Assembly: GCF_024323335.1 (NCBI RefSeq)
Contig: NC_066585.1
Coordinates: 78,815,609 to 78,879,608, forward strand
Source of the DNA: Lathyrus oleraceus
Lineage: Eukaryota; Streptophyta; Magnoliopsida; Fabales; Fabaceae
DNA length: 64,000 bases
Direction: 5' to 3'
The translations under genes were made by a program, and so were the position numbers. Below are positions 1 through 10,119 of this stretch, in pieces; position 1 is the first letter of the stretch, and the number at the start of each line of letters is the position of its first letter. The notes beneath the pieces were generated by a model. It searched no databases. It worked only from the letters and a program-made list of their open reading frames with translations, and had not been told where the DNA came from.

Positions 1-174
1 TTATGCGGTTAAAATATTTTGGATCCGTAATATAAAACGATTCAGAAATAGAAGAGGATGTAAACCATCGAATTTAAATTGGGCGGCTGAAATGAATGAG
101 GATCTCAGGGATTTTATGTGACACAAAAAATACTGTTCAAACATAAGGGAAAATTTGTCGATTAACGGTAAGGC

Positions 175-565
175 ATGCGATGTTGTACATGACAGAATAT
201 ATGACAGAATATTGGGCCGTTAAGAATCAAGACAAGAATAAATTAAGTAGTGCAGAGATGAAGATGTGGTGTTGGATGTGTGGTAAGATTAGATGGGATA
301 AAATTTGAAATTATGATATTTGAGAGTATGTTGGAGTAGCACCTACAGTAAAAAAAAAAAAAAAAAGATGATAAGATGATGGAAATAGACTTATGTGGTT
401 GGGACATATAAAAAGAGTAAAAAAGATGATAAGATGATGGAAATGGACTTTTGTGGTTGGGACATGTAAAAAGAAGACTTGTAAGTACTATTGTAAGGAG
501 AGTTGATCAAATGGAGAGGAGTCAAACAACTAGAGATAGAAAAACTAAAAGAAAAACTATAAAAA
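175..565 (+). mobile_element. LINE (non-LTR retrotransposon) remnant, C-terminal end of the RT ORF
   Basis: Conceptual translation in shifting plus-strand frames gives a decayed match to the C-terminal tail of plant LINE reverse-transcriptase ORFs. A stretch near 225-295 reads AVKNQDKNKLSSAEMKMW followed by CWMCGKIRWDKI, and near 450-560 the reading is GLLWLGHVKRRL and VRRVDQMERSQTTRD. Stops and frameshifts separate these pieces, so it is a dead fragment. It lies downstream of the last visible exon of the minus-strand kinase gene, so it may sit in an intron of that gene. Assignment rests on the recognisable tail motifs only. Confidence 0.6.
363..472. repeat. 58-bp direct duplication inside the LINE remnant
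   Basis: The segment beginning AAAAGATGATAAGATGATGG occurs at 363 and again at 421, with only a few differences. The second copy continues the LINE reading frame. The first copy follows a run of about 18 A residues, so slippage or a local duplication after insertion is likely. Confidence 0.7.
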
Positions 566-779
566 AAATTCAAAATTAATAAATTGGATAAAAACATGTT
601 CTGGAATAGAACAATATGGCAAAATTTGATTCATGTAATAGTCGACACCACTTAATAGGATATTAAAAGTTGGCTATTGTTGTTTTGCCTTAGGCTCTCA
701 CATATATACACTTCTCATGAGCATACTGCAGCACAAAATGCCTACGTGGACTATTCTAGCTAAAGATCATCCTTGAAGA

Positions 780-1285
780 TTTGAAGATCACATGGGATGG
801 GTCAACGAGACTCAGTTGTGATAATAAATCTACAATCAATATTGCTCATAATTTAATGTAGCGTGACATTATAAAGTATATTGAAATTGATAGACATTTT
901 CTCAAAGAAAAGTTCAAAAATGGACTGTTTTGTACTCCCTATGTCAATACACAGGGTCAACTTGTCGATGTACTACTAAAGGGCCAAGCAGTACCATGTT
1001 CTAGAATATTGTATACAAGCTTGAGACGGTAAATACTTATTCATCAGCTTGAGGGAGAGCATTTGAATGCTTGTTTCTGTAACAGACAGTCTGTACTGTA
1101 CCTAAAACTTATATCCTTTATTTTGTAACTGATGAGACTTTATTCATGGAGTTAAATCTGTTTGGAGTATTCGTTAGTAGTCGATTAGTTATGGGAATCC
1201 TAAACCCTAAACTCTTTCATCCATTGGTGTTCTGTTTTGGATGAATAAAGAAAATTCCTATTCTTTTAAACTTTGAGAAATCAAC
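780..1285 (+). mobile_element. Ty1/copia 3' end remnant: RNase H, polypurine tract, 3' LTR fragment
   Basis: Positions about 808-985 translate to a degraded copia RNase H end: CDNKSTINIAHNLM, a stop, then RDIIKYIEIDRHFLKEKF, then NTQGQLVDVLLKG. The order CDN...RH...DxLLKG is that of copia pol C-termini. It is followed at 1049-1058 by a purine-rich TTGAGGGAGAG, a normal copia polypurine tract, then by an LTR-like tail of about 230 bp. The upstream part of the element is absent. It is a truncated pseudogenic copy. Confidence 0.6.
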
Positions 1286-1807
1286 ATCTATTTTCGAACA
1301 AGATATGACGAGACATTTTGGAAGTCAGCCAAGTTACCTACCAAGACCGAGGCACCAGGGTGAATTTTCAGGCCCTTCAGATTCAACTGCTAAGCCAACA
1401 ATACTGGCATTCAGGCTGTAGAATATTTCAGAGCTTGGGACCTACAAAAGACATTCATAGGTCATATAAAATGTTTGATCACCTTTATATAAAAATAAAA
1501 TATTGATGAAATTTATATATTCAATTTTCTATTGAAATCCGTCATATATTCAATATTTTAATTTATAATAAAAAGATTTGAAATTCAAAGTGGATGAAAT
1601 GCATACAAAGCCAAGCATATAAAGGGTAGCTCAGTAGCAAGACTCCACTGTCGAGCTTAGGAAGGGTTATACTTTGACACAGAACTTTTGAGTTAAGAGC
1701 TGTTTAGACAGATAAACTGCTACCATCAAATCACAAGCATCTACTTTATTTTTACCTAGTGTCATAAGACATAATCAGAAGAGATCATAAGTAACATTAG
1801 AACTAAC
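1286..1807. other. No gene seen; possible tRNA-derived SINE head at 1626-1690
   Basis: This stretch is AT-rich and holds no convincing exon. Within it, TAGCTCAGTAG (about 1628-1638) is an exact match to the pol III A-box consensus TRGYNNANNNG. GGTTATACTT about 36 bp later is in the right place for a degenerate B box, so a tRNA-derived SINE head on the plus strand is possible. The assignment is weak because the B box is poor. The stretch lies immediately 3' of exon 5 of the kinase gene and is probably its intron. Confidence 0.35.
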
Positions 1808-4545
1808 CTCACGATGAACATGTCGAATCTTTATGCTTGCAATGGGAACTTGATAAGGACAATGAGAGGTCAAGGAATGTGCAAGTTCCTTGATCGTTGA
1901 AATATCTGAATCACTAGGAAAGCATCGTCTGAAATAAGCCATTATTCGTAAATCACGCAAAAGACTAGCATCCTTCTGAACAAGCACCCTGTGGAAACAA
2001 ATAGGAATATTTTATATTCTATAATAATTTGTGTCTAAAAAATTGAAAGAAAAAAAGAAGTCCCAAAGTAACTGCTGAAAATGCTAACTTATGAGATTTG
2101 GGCTTACGATCTATTTAATGAGTCCTGACGAGCAGAATTTATCTCGATCAATGTATTTGTTCCATCATATTCCCCATCTAACCAGAATTTTCCGACAGGT
2201 AAATTCTTATTTTCAGTCGATATACCGATCTTAACTATATGGGTGGGACACATATATTTTAACATGTCCACTAAAACGTCATAACCAACACCTGAAATGC
2301 AAGACAAAATCCACGGAATGAGTACTGTCCATATAATTGAAATATGGGCTAGTAGTCCAGGAAAGTGGTAATATATGTGCAGTAAGAATATAAATGTGCG
2401 ATTAAAAGGAATCAAATCAAATCAATAACTGAAAAGACAAGAGCTTACCTTTAACCCAACCAGGAGTATTCACTACAAGAGGCATTTGAACCCTAGAAGA
2501 TTTTGCTCCCTTATCAAATGTGCGACACTCCTTTTGATAATAATCATAAATGGAGCATATGTAATTTAAGTATGTTAACGGATCTCTCTTAGAAGAAACA
2601 TCGCCAAAGAAAAGGGATCTGTTAAGAAATAAACCACAGAAAATTAATCAAGCAACTCCATAACACATAAACATACTCATTTAAATAAGACATGAGATGG
2701 TAGACACATAACAGAATCCAACATATCCTATAAACAGATAATAAGTATCATCCCCCTCACTGTTTATAGAAAATTCATAACAATGAAATGGACTAGGACC
2801 TTTGAGCCTTACAGCATCTTCAAGAAAGCTAACAACAATGTACAGAAGAAGATCGCATGGAAAAAATCACAATAATATAATATTCTCAACATTGAGCTAT
2901 TTTATGTTTTTTGACAGTTCAACTAAATCTGGAAAACAAACTTTCTTACACACTTCAAAAAGAAACGCGAGAAACATCGAACAAAAGAAACGCGATGGAG
3001 AAAGGTGAAAACGCGAATGAGAGAGGAGAAAACACGAACGATTATAATATATTTTCAATTTTTATTTTTTTAAGGGTTAAAAGGTCTTTACTCACTTCAA
3101 AAAAGCCCTAAAAGCAGAAAATCGCTCCGGGCCAAGAAGCGCTCAGCTCCCGCAACCCACTATCCAAAACTGGGATGCGTGCTGCTCCTCCGTAGCGGAG
3201 GGTTGCTGCACCGGGAGAGAATCCCGGGATAGCGCCTGGAGCGGACGCTATTAATAACTGTTCACAGTAGTCAATCCCGGATAGCGGCGTGGAGCCCCAA
3301 AAATGGGATAGTGAGAAAGCGTATAGTAAGTATAAACAGTGCAGAGGAAAGAACGAAGTGCAGAGAGAGGTGAGGGAAGGTTAGGGTTGAGTCTCAACTC
3401 AAATTTGAAGTGCAAAAACGTCAGTGAAGGAACTCAAATTTGATTGAAAAACTCAAATTTGAAGTGCAAAAACGTCAGTGAAAGAATGTTAGGGTTGAGT
3501 CTCAACTCAAATTTGATTGAAAAACTCAAAATTACCCTTCAAATGTTTTAAATTTATGGAGTAATTTTGGTTCTTCAGAGGGGAAAAGAATAGCGAGACA
3601 GAAACTGCTCTGGTAGCGGCTACTATAGTGTTCTGCACTACTAAGGCTCTTCCCATAGCGGCCAGCCTCCGCTCCAATCTGCTATAGCAGGATAGTGCTG
3701 CTATTGACTACTCAGTTTCTTATAGAAAAATTACTGGTAGTTAATTTGTTATGAGGGCAGGATTTGTAAATAGTAGGAATTGAACCCTAGACCTCCTACA
3801 CATATCACTAGACACTAGTCATTGCTTTCAGAGACTAATCTGGAAAGCATGTGATATACCCCAGTAGTAACCATTCCAACAATCTTAATTCTTAACCTAA
3901 CTAACAAGTAAACAATACAACATGTCTAACTTTACTGGCATCACAACTCAACAAGTAGCAACCTTGTCAAATATTTCAAATTCAAAGCAAACACAAAATA
4001 AAATAAAAAAACAAAAAGACAGATTCAGTTCACAAGTTCACAAATTAATGAGATGAGATAGCACTTCATAGTTCATACCTCTCTGGTGTTTTCAGGTATG
4101 GAACCGTCAAATCTAAAACAGTCAAAAAAAAATTGAAGTCAATATCTGATAGGAATACCAAACATTAAAAGATAAAATTAAAATTAAATAAACCTGTGTA
4201 TAAGCTATTAAGACGATACAAACATGTCCTGAATATAAAACTAATGAAATAAGATTACATATTGATTAGCAAGCAAACCCTACCTGGAGTGATTTTATGA
4301 ACAATGGTAAGAGAAACAAAAGCAGGAGGAGTAAACTCAGGTTGGCCAACATCAGTATCAAGATAAGCTACTCTCTTATACCTGGTGAGTAGGACATTAA
4401 GAAGGTAGCGGGAGAAGGTTGTTTTTCCACAGTTTTTGGGTCCACATATGAGTGTGATAGGAGGCGTTGAAGCGGATTTGATAGAGTTTGCTGCCTGCGA
4501 CCATTGCTCTGGGATGTAAATTTCCGGGGAAGGGGATGAAGCCAT
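1808..4545 (-). CDS. NOL9/Grc3/Clp1-type polynucleotide 5'-hydroxyl kinase, 5' five exons (partial)
   Basis: The family phosphorylates 5'-OH RNA ends in the nucleus or nucleolus during pre-rRNA or pre-mRNA processing. I infer exons on the minus strand at 4545-4284, 4112-4079, 2618-2449, 2291-2108 and 1988-1808, all with GT-AG borders and matching phases. They give 277 codons. Walker A is GPKNCGKT (residues 35-42) and a Walker B-like YLDTDVGQ follows at 61-68. Exon 3 carries FFGDVSSKRDP and VVNTPGWVKG, and exon 5 carries KDASLLRDLRIMAYF; all fit the NOL9-like plant subfamily. The start is the ATG at 4545. An in-frame GTG two codons upstream is not a plausible plant start. Plant members run to roughly 370 residues from memory, so about 90 C-terminal residues are missing. 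The last donor (GTTAGT) opens into LINE- and copia-bearing DNA, and I find no further exon down to position 1. The rest lies outside the window or is lost. Confidence 0.8.
3100..3725. mobile_element. GC-rich inserted segment in intron 2 of the kinase gene, probably a non-autonomous TE
   Basis: Intron 2 (2619-4078) contains a block with base composition unlike the AT-rich flanks. Recurrent motifs include TAGCGG, GGGATAG and CGCTATT near both ends: about 3120-3310 has GGACGCTATTAATAACTG, and about 3610-3710 has GCTGCTATTGACTACT. The resemblance between the two ends suggests diverged termini of a non-autonomous DNA element. I cannot define exact inverted repeats or a target-site duplication, so the class is open. 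Confidence 0.35.
3385..3530. repeat. Short direct repeats (ACTCAAATTTGA family) in intron 2
   Basis: The unit ACTCAAATTTGAAGTGCAAA followed by AACGTCAGTGAA occurs twice, about 51 bp apart. The phrase TTAGGGTTGAGTCTCAACTC occurs at 3381 and about 3489. The array sits in the middle of the GC-rich inserted block and looks like a small local duplication. Confidence 0.6.
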
Positions 4546-4787
4546 TGCCACGGTTGGTTACTCTTGGTTAAAGAGTTCTTTAGTCGTGCAAATTCGCAAA
4601 CAAACAGTTTGTGTGCATTCAAAAAGTGTGTTGAAAGTGAGACGCTCCAACCTAATTGAGTCTCTCGTTTCAGTCCAACCCGGTTTCGACCCACCCGATT
4701 TGATGTTTATGAAAGGGCGGCAAGTGGTTGGATCCAACTTAAATATAAACAGGTACTTAAGTCATAAAACTGACTTGCAAACAAATT

Positions 4788-4857
4788 GAACCGGTCTGGT
4801 GGACTCGCCATCAAAATTGAACCGGTCTGGTGGACTCGCCATCAAAATTGAACCGGT
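4788..4857. repeat. 31-bp tandem repeat, two and a quarter copies
   Basis: Identical 31-bp units begin at 4788 and 4819, each starting GAACCGGTCTGGTGGACTCG, and a third truncated unit starts at 4850. The repeat lies about 240 bp upstream of the kinase start codon on the opposite side. The divergent flank 4858-5084 is AT-rich with no gene. Confidence 0.9.
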
Positions 4858-5084
4858 CGTGAAATTTTTTAAAAATTGTGTTTATATTATGAAATATGTT
4901 TGATATTTTTTTAATTTTAAAAAATAATATATTGTATTAACATATAAAATTATATTATTTTTAAGTTTTTCTAAAATATCAAACAGACATAATTCTGTCA
5001 AATTTTTAATTTTCAAAAAGACTATAATCCAACGCAAACACATATTCTAAACAAATCTTACGAAGAAAATATAAAAGGTAGAAG

Positions 5085-5480
5085 TGTTGAATTTTATCAT
5101 TGAATTTTATTATGGATTTATTTTAATTAGAATAACAACAATCGGGATTTATTTCACTAACTATGATCGATTACATGGATCAACTTTCGGCATAATATTT
5201 TATCCAAAGTCATGATTTTATTCAAGTTGTTAATTTTGAGATCTTTTTTAATAACTTCTTTTATAGTTTTCATATATTCTCCTTTCTAATTCATTTCATT
5301 TGCATTTAGAGTCTGAATTTGAATTACATTTAGAGACTCTGATATTAAAAGTTAGTTTCAATTTTAGATAGAATTCATTTTGTAACCAATTTCAATTCAA
5401 TATAGAAAGTTAGTTACATATTCAGATTCTCTCTCTTTCTCTTTCATCATCTTCTTCGTCTTCAACATTGTGCTCTATCA
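5085..5480 (+). mobile_element. 5' LTR of degraded Ty1/copia element (left copy)
   Basis: The segment runs from TGTTGAATTT to TGCTCTATCA (396 bp) and is followed immediately by a primer-binding site and a gag remnant in the right order. TG...CA ends and small size fit a copia LTR. No 3' LTR of this copy is visible. The start is chosen from the TG terminus and is less certain than the end. Confidence 0.55.
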
Positions 5481-5482
5481 AT

Positions 5483-5495
5483 TGGTATCTAGAGC
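5483..5495 (+). promoter_or_regulatory. Primer-binding site, initiator-tRNA-Met type (copia, left copy)
   Basis: TGGTATCTAGAGC lies two bases after the LTR. It matches the usual plant LTR-retrotransposon site TGGTATCAGAGC apart from a small internal change. Confidence 0.6.
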
Positions 5496-5659
5496 TCTGA
5501 TTCAGATTCAGATCGAGAAACACGAGTGTATGTGAGGCGTGTGTGATTGATTCTACTGATTCAATTCAAAGTGAATTGAAGATCTGAATCAAAACATAAT
5601 TACATTTCTTGAATTTGAGGGATTGGGAAACATGAGTGTTACTGAGATATGGGTGAATT

Positions 5660-5955
5660 TGTACAAGAACAAAGATGAATGATGGAAAATTGTGGCTTGA
5701 ACACAAAGCTTCCGGTCTTTTATGAAAAGTATTGGAATCGATGGATGATTCAGATGCGTGTGTTATTTGGAGCTCAAGATGTTCTTGATCTCATCAATAA
5801 CGGTTACGCAATTGTTGCAGTAGATGCAACAGAATCACAAAGAAACACGCATAGAGAAACAAGAAAAAGGATCATAAGGCTTTGTTTTATATTCATCAGT
5901 GTGTGGATATGAATGTGTTTAAGAAGATCGATAATTCAACAATGGTGAAGGTTTC
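5660..5955 (+). pseudogene. Ty1/copia gag N-terminal remnant
   Basis: Translation gives KLPVFYEKYWNRWMIQMRV, LFGAQDVLDLINNGY and ATESQRNTHRETRK, the start of a plant copia Gag (UBN2-type). A frameshift near 5865 moves the continuation to another frame, which reads KDHKALFYIHQCVDMNVFKK up to about 5940. Homology then stops near 5955, where unrelated LTR-like DNA begins. Only about 100 residues survive. The order LTR, PBS, gag shows the element's 5' end, truncated by a later event. Confidence 0.7.
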
Positions 5956-6197
5956 TTAGTGTTCTTGCTAAAAAACACTAAAAGGTTTACTTCCTTGTTC
6001 TACGTCAATGAGAGCTTAAAATGAATGATTGGTGTGTTTGTTATGTATGTTAGTCTCGTTTTTGCTTGTCTTTTATCCTCCGAACATCCTCCTATTTATT
6101 GGTTTCCATCTCCTTCTGTTTTTTCCCCGTTTGACTCTACATGTTCTTCATAAATATTTCTGGCAGTAACCTTTACCCCTTCACTAAATATAACTCC

Positions 6198-6540
6198 CTT
6201 ACCATAATGCATCATCTTGTAACAGTTCTCTTATGACCCTTCAGATGGCACCTTAGCCTTGTCATCGAATCTAATTTGTACTAGTTGAATCATCCTCGGT
6301 TTATGGGAAATCGGCTATGTCCTGCTTACTCGGATAGCCTAATCAGATTCTGATTAGTATATGACATCCCGACTATCTGATCTACTAATCCTACCATACT
6401 CGACTATCATGCCAACTCATCCTTAAAGAACTCATATGTTCAAAATAGGTTTCGCTTATCTTACACCTTGGTTGGTCAACTAGTTTTTTGGGATGTACGT
6501 AAGCCCCCCAAGTACGAGGTTTGAAAGATCGGAGTGTTCG
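6198..6540 (+). mobile_element. LTR-like repeat, copy 1 of a diverged pair
   Basis: This block resembles 34551-34895 on the same strand. Shared landmarks in order are ATAATGyATCAT, CTTATGACC/CTTGTGACC, CAGATTCTGAT/AAATTCTGATAA, CCTTAAAGAACTCA, TTTTTTGGGAT and TTCGGACAA. The pair is clearly diverged, so it is older than the chromovirus insertions between them. It is probably LTR or leader sequence of the gypsy-type element whose ORF1 remnants lie at 33581-35760. Confidence 0.5.
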
Positions 6541-6685
6541 GACAAGAAAAGCTCGGAAAATCTATATTTACTTGAAGTCAAAACCTTCATTAACCTTTCT
6601 ACGAAGGAATACTCAATTTCCCCCTGTCATTTTTAATGGCGATAAGTTTTTTCTCTCTCTTCATCATAATGACTTTTATAGAAAC

Positions 6686-8650
6686 TGTAACACCCTTCTA
6701 AAATACCCCAAATATTTAATTAAAACAACAAATATATATATCAGAGTAGATATGCAATTAAGGGTGTCACACAATCACTTCACGCCATTCACCAAAATAA
6801 CTGTCATGCTCTTTTATTAATTCAAAACATAAAGCATTTGCACAATACGCAGCGGATAGAGATTAAATCAATCATGCAAACCATGTAGCATATTACATGT
6901 AAACTGGTTCACAACCAACAATAAAACATTTAAAACATCCCATCCCGATGTTACATCTACCAGAGCATGACCCACTAAGGAACTACACTAGACTCCAAGC
7001 ACTAGCTCCTACTCAATCACTGCTCGTTACCTGAAAAATAGTTATAAGGGTGAGTTCCTCAATCGATATAATAAGCATTATAAAATATCATGTAATGCTA
7101 AGTAAATTAACACATTTCATCACCCTAATCATAACACACATTCAGTAACGGCACATCAACTCAAACATCATACTCAACACCAACATAAAGCATACGTATA
7201 ATCTCAATTCATACTCAACACCAACACAAAACACACGTATAATATTGGAATATATCCATTCATATTATACGCCATACATACATTATGCAATGAGACTCCA
7301 TGCATGCGGTACCGACTATTCGTGAACATATAGTTCAACTTCACCGACCAAATCCAGGTACGGCTACCAAGCTCACTAGTCCCACTCATTTGAGACCTAG
7401 TGACTCACATCACTAATTCCTCACCATGGGAATTAGCTACCACCCCAAGGGCCATGCTATGCACGTTAATCACCTAGCATGCAAACATCAACAACAGTCC
7501 AAAATGACTGACATCACTAATTCCTCACCATGGGAATTAGCTACCACCATAAAGGCCACATTATGCTATGCCAAATCACCTAGCATGCAACATCAACAAC
7601 AATCCACAATGGACATATGCTCACACTCTAAGCCATAAAACAGTCCATCCACAATTACATACATAATATATACATTCACAACATTATGCATATTTTCACA
7701 CATCATCAGCATATTTATCACATAATCATATTATGTCATGCCAAATAATTCAGTCACAGTATTATCACACTCTACTAACACCTATCCTACTCAAAACAAC
7801 GGGAAATAATCCCTACTATATCCCACACCGATATAGGCCAATCACCAATTATGTTCACAACATTAAAATATCAATTTTTCCAATTTCCAACAGTGTTAAC
7901 CGGTTAACGCCCTGGGTTAACCGGTTAACGCAACACAAAACACGCTTTCTGGCAAAACTCAACAGTGTTAACCGGTTAACGCCCTGGGTTAACCGGTTAA
8001 CGCAAACAGAACAGCAATTTCACCAATCACAACAGTGTTAACCGGTTAACACCCTGGGTTAACCGGTTAACGCAAGACAGAAAGTTGTTCCTGCGCTAAC
8101 ACGAGGCATAATGCATAATTCTCCGCATTTTCCGCCGTTGGAGGACTTCCGGACCTCCGATTTCAATTCCGTAAAAAGCTACACTTTCGGGAAATCAAGA
8201 CTCATCCAATTACAGAGTCAATTTCAGTTTTAACACAACTTATCCATCACAATTTTTCAGCATTCAACATCCCAATTAGGGTCAAATCAATGGTTCATCA
8301 CTACCCATTACATGTTAACCCATAATACCCATTAAACGACGATAAACCCCCCTTACCTGAGTTAATCCGGAGAATCTTTAAGCTTCAAGCTTTTCTCTTC
8401 TCCAACCTTCTTCCTCTTGCTCTGTCTCTTTGCCCTTTTCCTCTTTTCAGCCGTTTCTCTGCTTTTCACGTGAAACCCTTTCTTTACCAAATGAGACTCT
8501 TTTTCTTATTTCCCACTTATATACCAACTCCAAATTATATTATTCCAATAATAATAATAATAATCCAATAATTCTAATTATTTAATTAAATTAATAAATA
8601 TAATATTAACTTAAATTAAATAATTATCTTATTTTTATCGGAGTGTTACA
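6686..8650 (-). repeat. Host chromovirus 3' LTR (left end)
   Basis: Bounded by TGTAACACCC (plus-strand start) and GTGTTACA (end), with polypurine tract adjoining at 8651. It contains three pairs of the palindrome GTTAACCGGTTAAC at 7895-8071. It also holds two repeats of a segment with CACTAATTCCTCACCATGGG (about 7409 and 7523). Confidence 0.93.
7895..8071. repeat. Palindrome array in host 3' LTR (three pairs)
   Basis: Six copies of GTTAACCGGTTAAC (7895, 7916, 7967, 7988, 8037, 8058) are arranged as pairs 21 bp apart, with pairs starting every 72 or 70 bp. Each pair is joined by a short linker of the type GCCCTGG or ACCCTGG. Confidence 0.93.
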
Positions 8651-8663
8651 ACTCTCCCCCACT
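8651..8663 (-). other. Polypurine tract of host chromovirus
   Basis: ACTCTCCCCCACT on the plus strand is AGTGGGGGAGAGT on the element strand, directly abutting the 3' LTR. Both plus-strand copies have the same tract. Confidence 0.85.
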
Positions 8664-8692
8664 AAAAGAGTTTTCGTCCTTGAAAACATACC

Positions 8693-10119
8693 TCAAGCGA
8701 ATAACTCCGGATAAGACTCCTTCATCTGACTCTCAAGCTCCCAAGTCACATTGCCACCTGCTGGTCCTCCCCAAGCTACCTTTACCAAAGCAATCTCTTT
8801 ACCCCGCAACTGCTTCAACTCTCGATCCTCGATCCTCATAGGTGATGTTTCAACAGTCAGGTTATCTCTCACCTGTACATCATCTACTTGGACAACATGC
8901 GACGGATCGGGAATGTACCTCCTCAACTGAGACACATGAAAAACCTCATGCAAATTCGTAAGTGACGGCGGTAAAGCGATACGATAGGCTACCTCCCCTA
9001 TCCTCTCCAAAATCTGATAAGGACCAATAAATCGAGGTGTCAACTTCTTCGACTTCAAAGCTCGACCAACACCAGTTATCGGAATAACACGAAGAAACAC
9101 ATGATCTCCCTCTTGAAACTCAAGTGACTTCCTCCTCTTGTCGTGATAACTCTTCTGACGACTCTGAGCAATCCTCATCTTCTCCTGAATCATCTTAATC
9201 TTTTCCGTAGTTTGTTGAACGATCTCCGGTCCAACCACAACACTCTCACCGGACTCATACCAACATAAAGGCGTCCGACATCTCCTACCATACAAAGCTT
9301 CAAACGGTGCCATACCAATGCTCGAATGAAAACTATTGTTGTAGGTAAACTCAATCAAAGGTAAATAACAATCCCAAGCACCTCCCTTTTCCAAAACACA
9401 AGCCCTCAAAAGATCCTCTAGTGACTGAATCGTCCTCTCCGTCTGACCATCAGTCTGCGGATGATATGCAGAGCTCAACCTCAGCTTAGTTCCCAAAGCC
9501 CTCTGCAAACCTTCCCAGAACTTCGATGTAAATCTAGGATCTCTGTCCGAAACAATACTCGACGGAATACCATGCAAACTTACAATTTTCTCAATATACA
9601 ACTCAGCTAATCTCTCTAACGGATAATCCATTCTGATCGGAATGAAATGAGCCGATTTTGTCAATCTGTCAACAATCACCCAAATAGCTTCAAAATTCTT
9701 AATTGTCCTCGGTAAACCAGAAACAAAATCCATACTGATACTATCCCACTTCCACTCTGGAATAGCCAACGGTTGCATTAGCCCAGACGGCTTCTGATGC
9801 TCAATCTTTGACTTCTGACAAGTCAAACAAGAATAAACAAAACTCGCAATTTCTCTTTTCATTCCCGGCCACCAAAATAACTTTTTCAAATCATGATACA
9901 TCTTCGTAGCTCCAGGATGAATACTCAGGCCACTACGATGTCCTTCCTCAAGAATACTCTTCTTAAGTTCGGTAACATCCGGAATACACATCCGATTACC
10001 AAATTTCAAAACACCATTCTCATCAACTCTGAATTCACCACCTTGACCTTGATTCACTAGAGTCAACTTATCAACCAAAAGCACATCGGATTTCTGACCT
10101 TCTCTAATCTCATCCAGAA
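8693..10119 (-). pseudogene. Host chromovirus pol, 3' segment: integrase and chromodomain
   Basis: This 3' piece of the host gag-pol continues from 25190, interrupted by the plus-strand array. It encodes the integrase zinc-binding module ([11 protein letters not shown] through CLTCQKSK), the catalytic core with MDFVSGL, SDRDPRF and [10 protein letters not shown] (the D, D, E residues), the GPYQI motif and a chromodomain-like tail ending ESYPELFA. The reading frame is open here and ends at a TGA at 8693-8695, which is the apparent native stop. Both plus-strand copies have lost that stop. Integrase inserts element cDNA into nuclear DNA. The chromodomain of this clade is thought to steer insertion to particular chromatin. 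Confidence 0.92.

Noticed and set aside
1318..1506. A 62-residue plus-strand frame following the copia remnant
   Set aside because: No similarity recognised, no continuation in either direction, and not in the orientation of the kinase gene.
3740..3860. B-box-like GGTTCAATTCC on the minus strand near 3770, possible SINE or tRNA piece in the kinase intron
   Set aside because: No A box at a suitable distance and no tail or duplication; an isolated 11-base match is weak.
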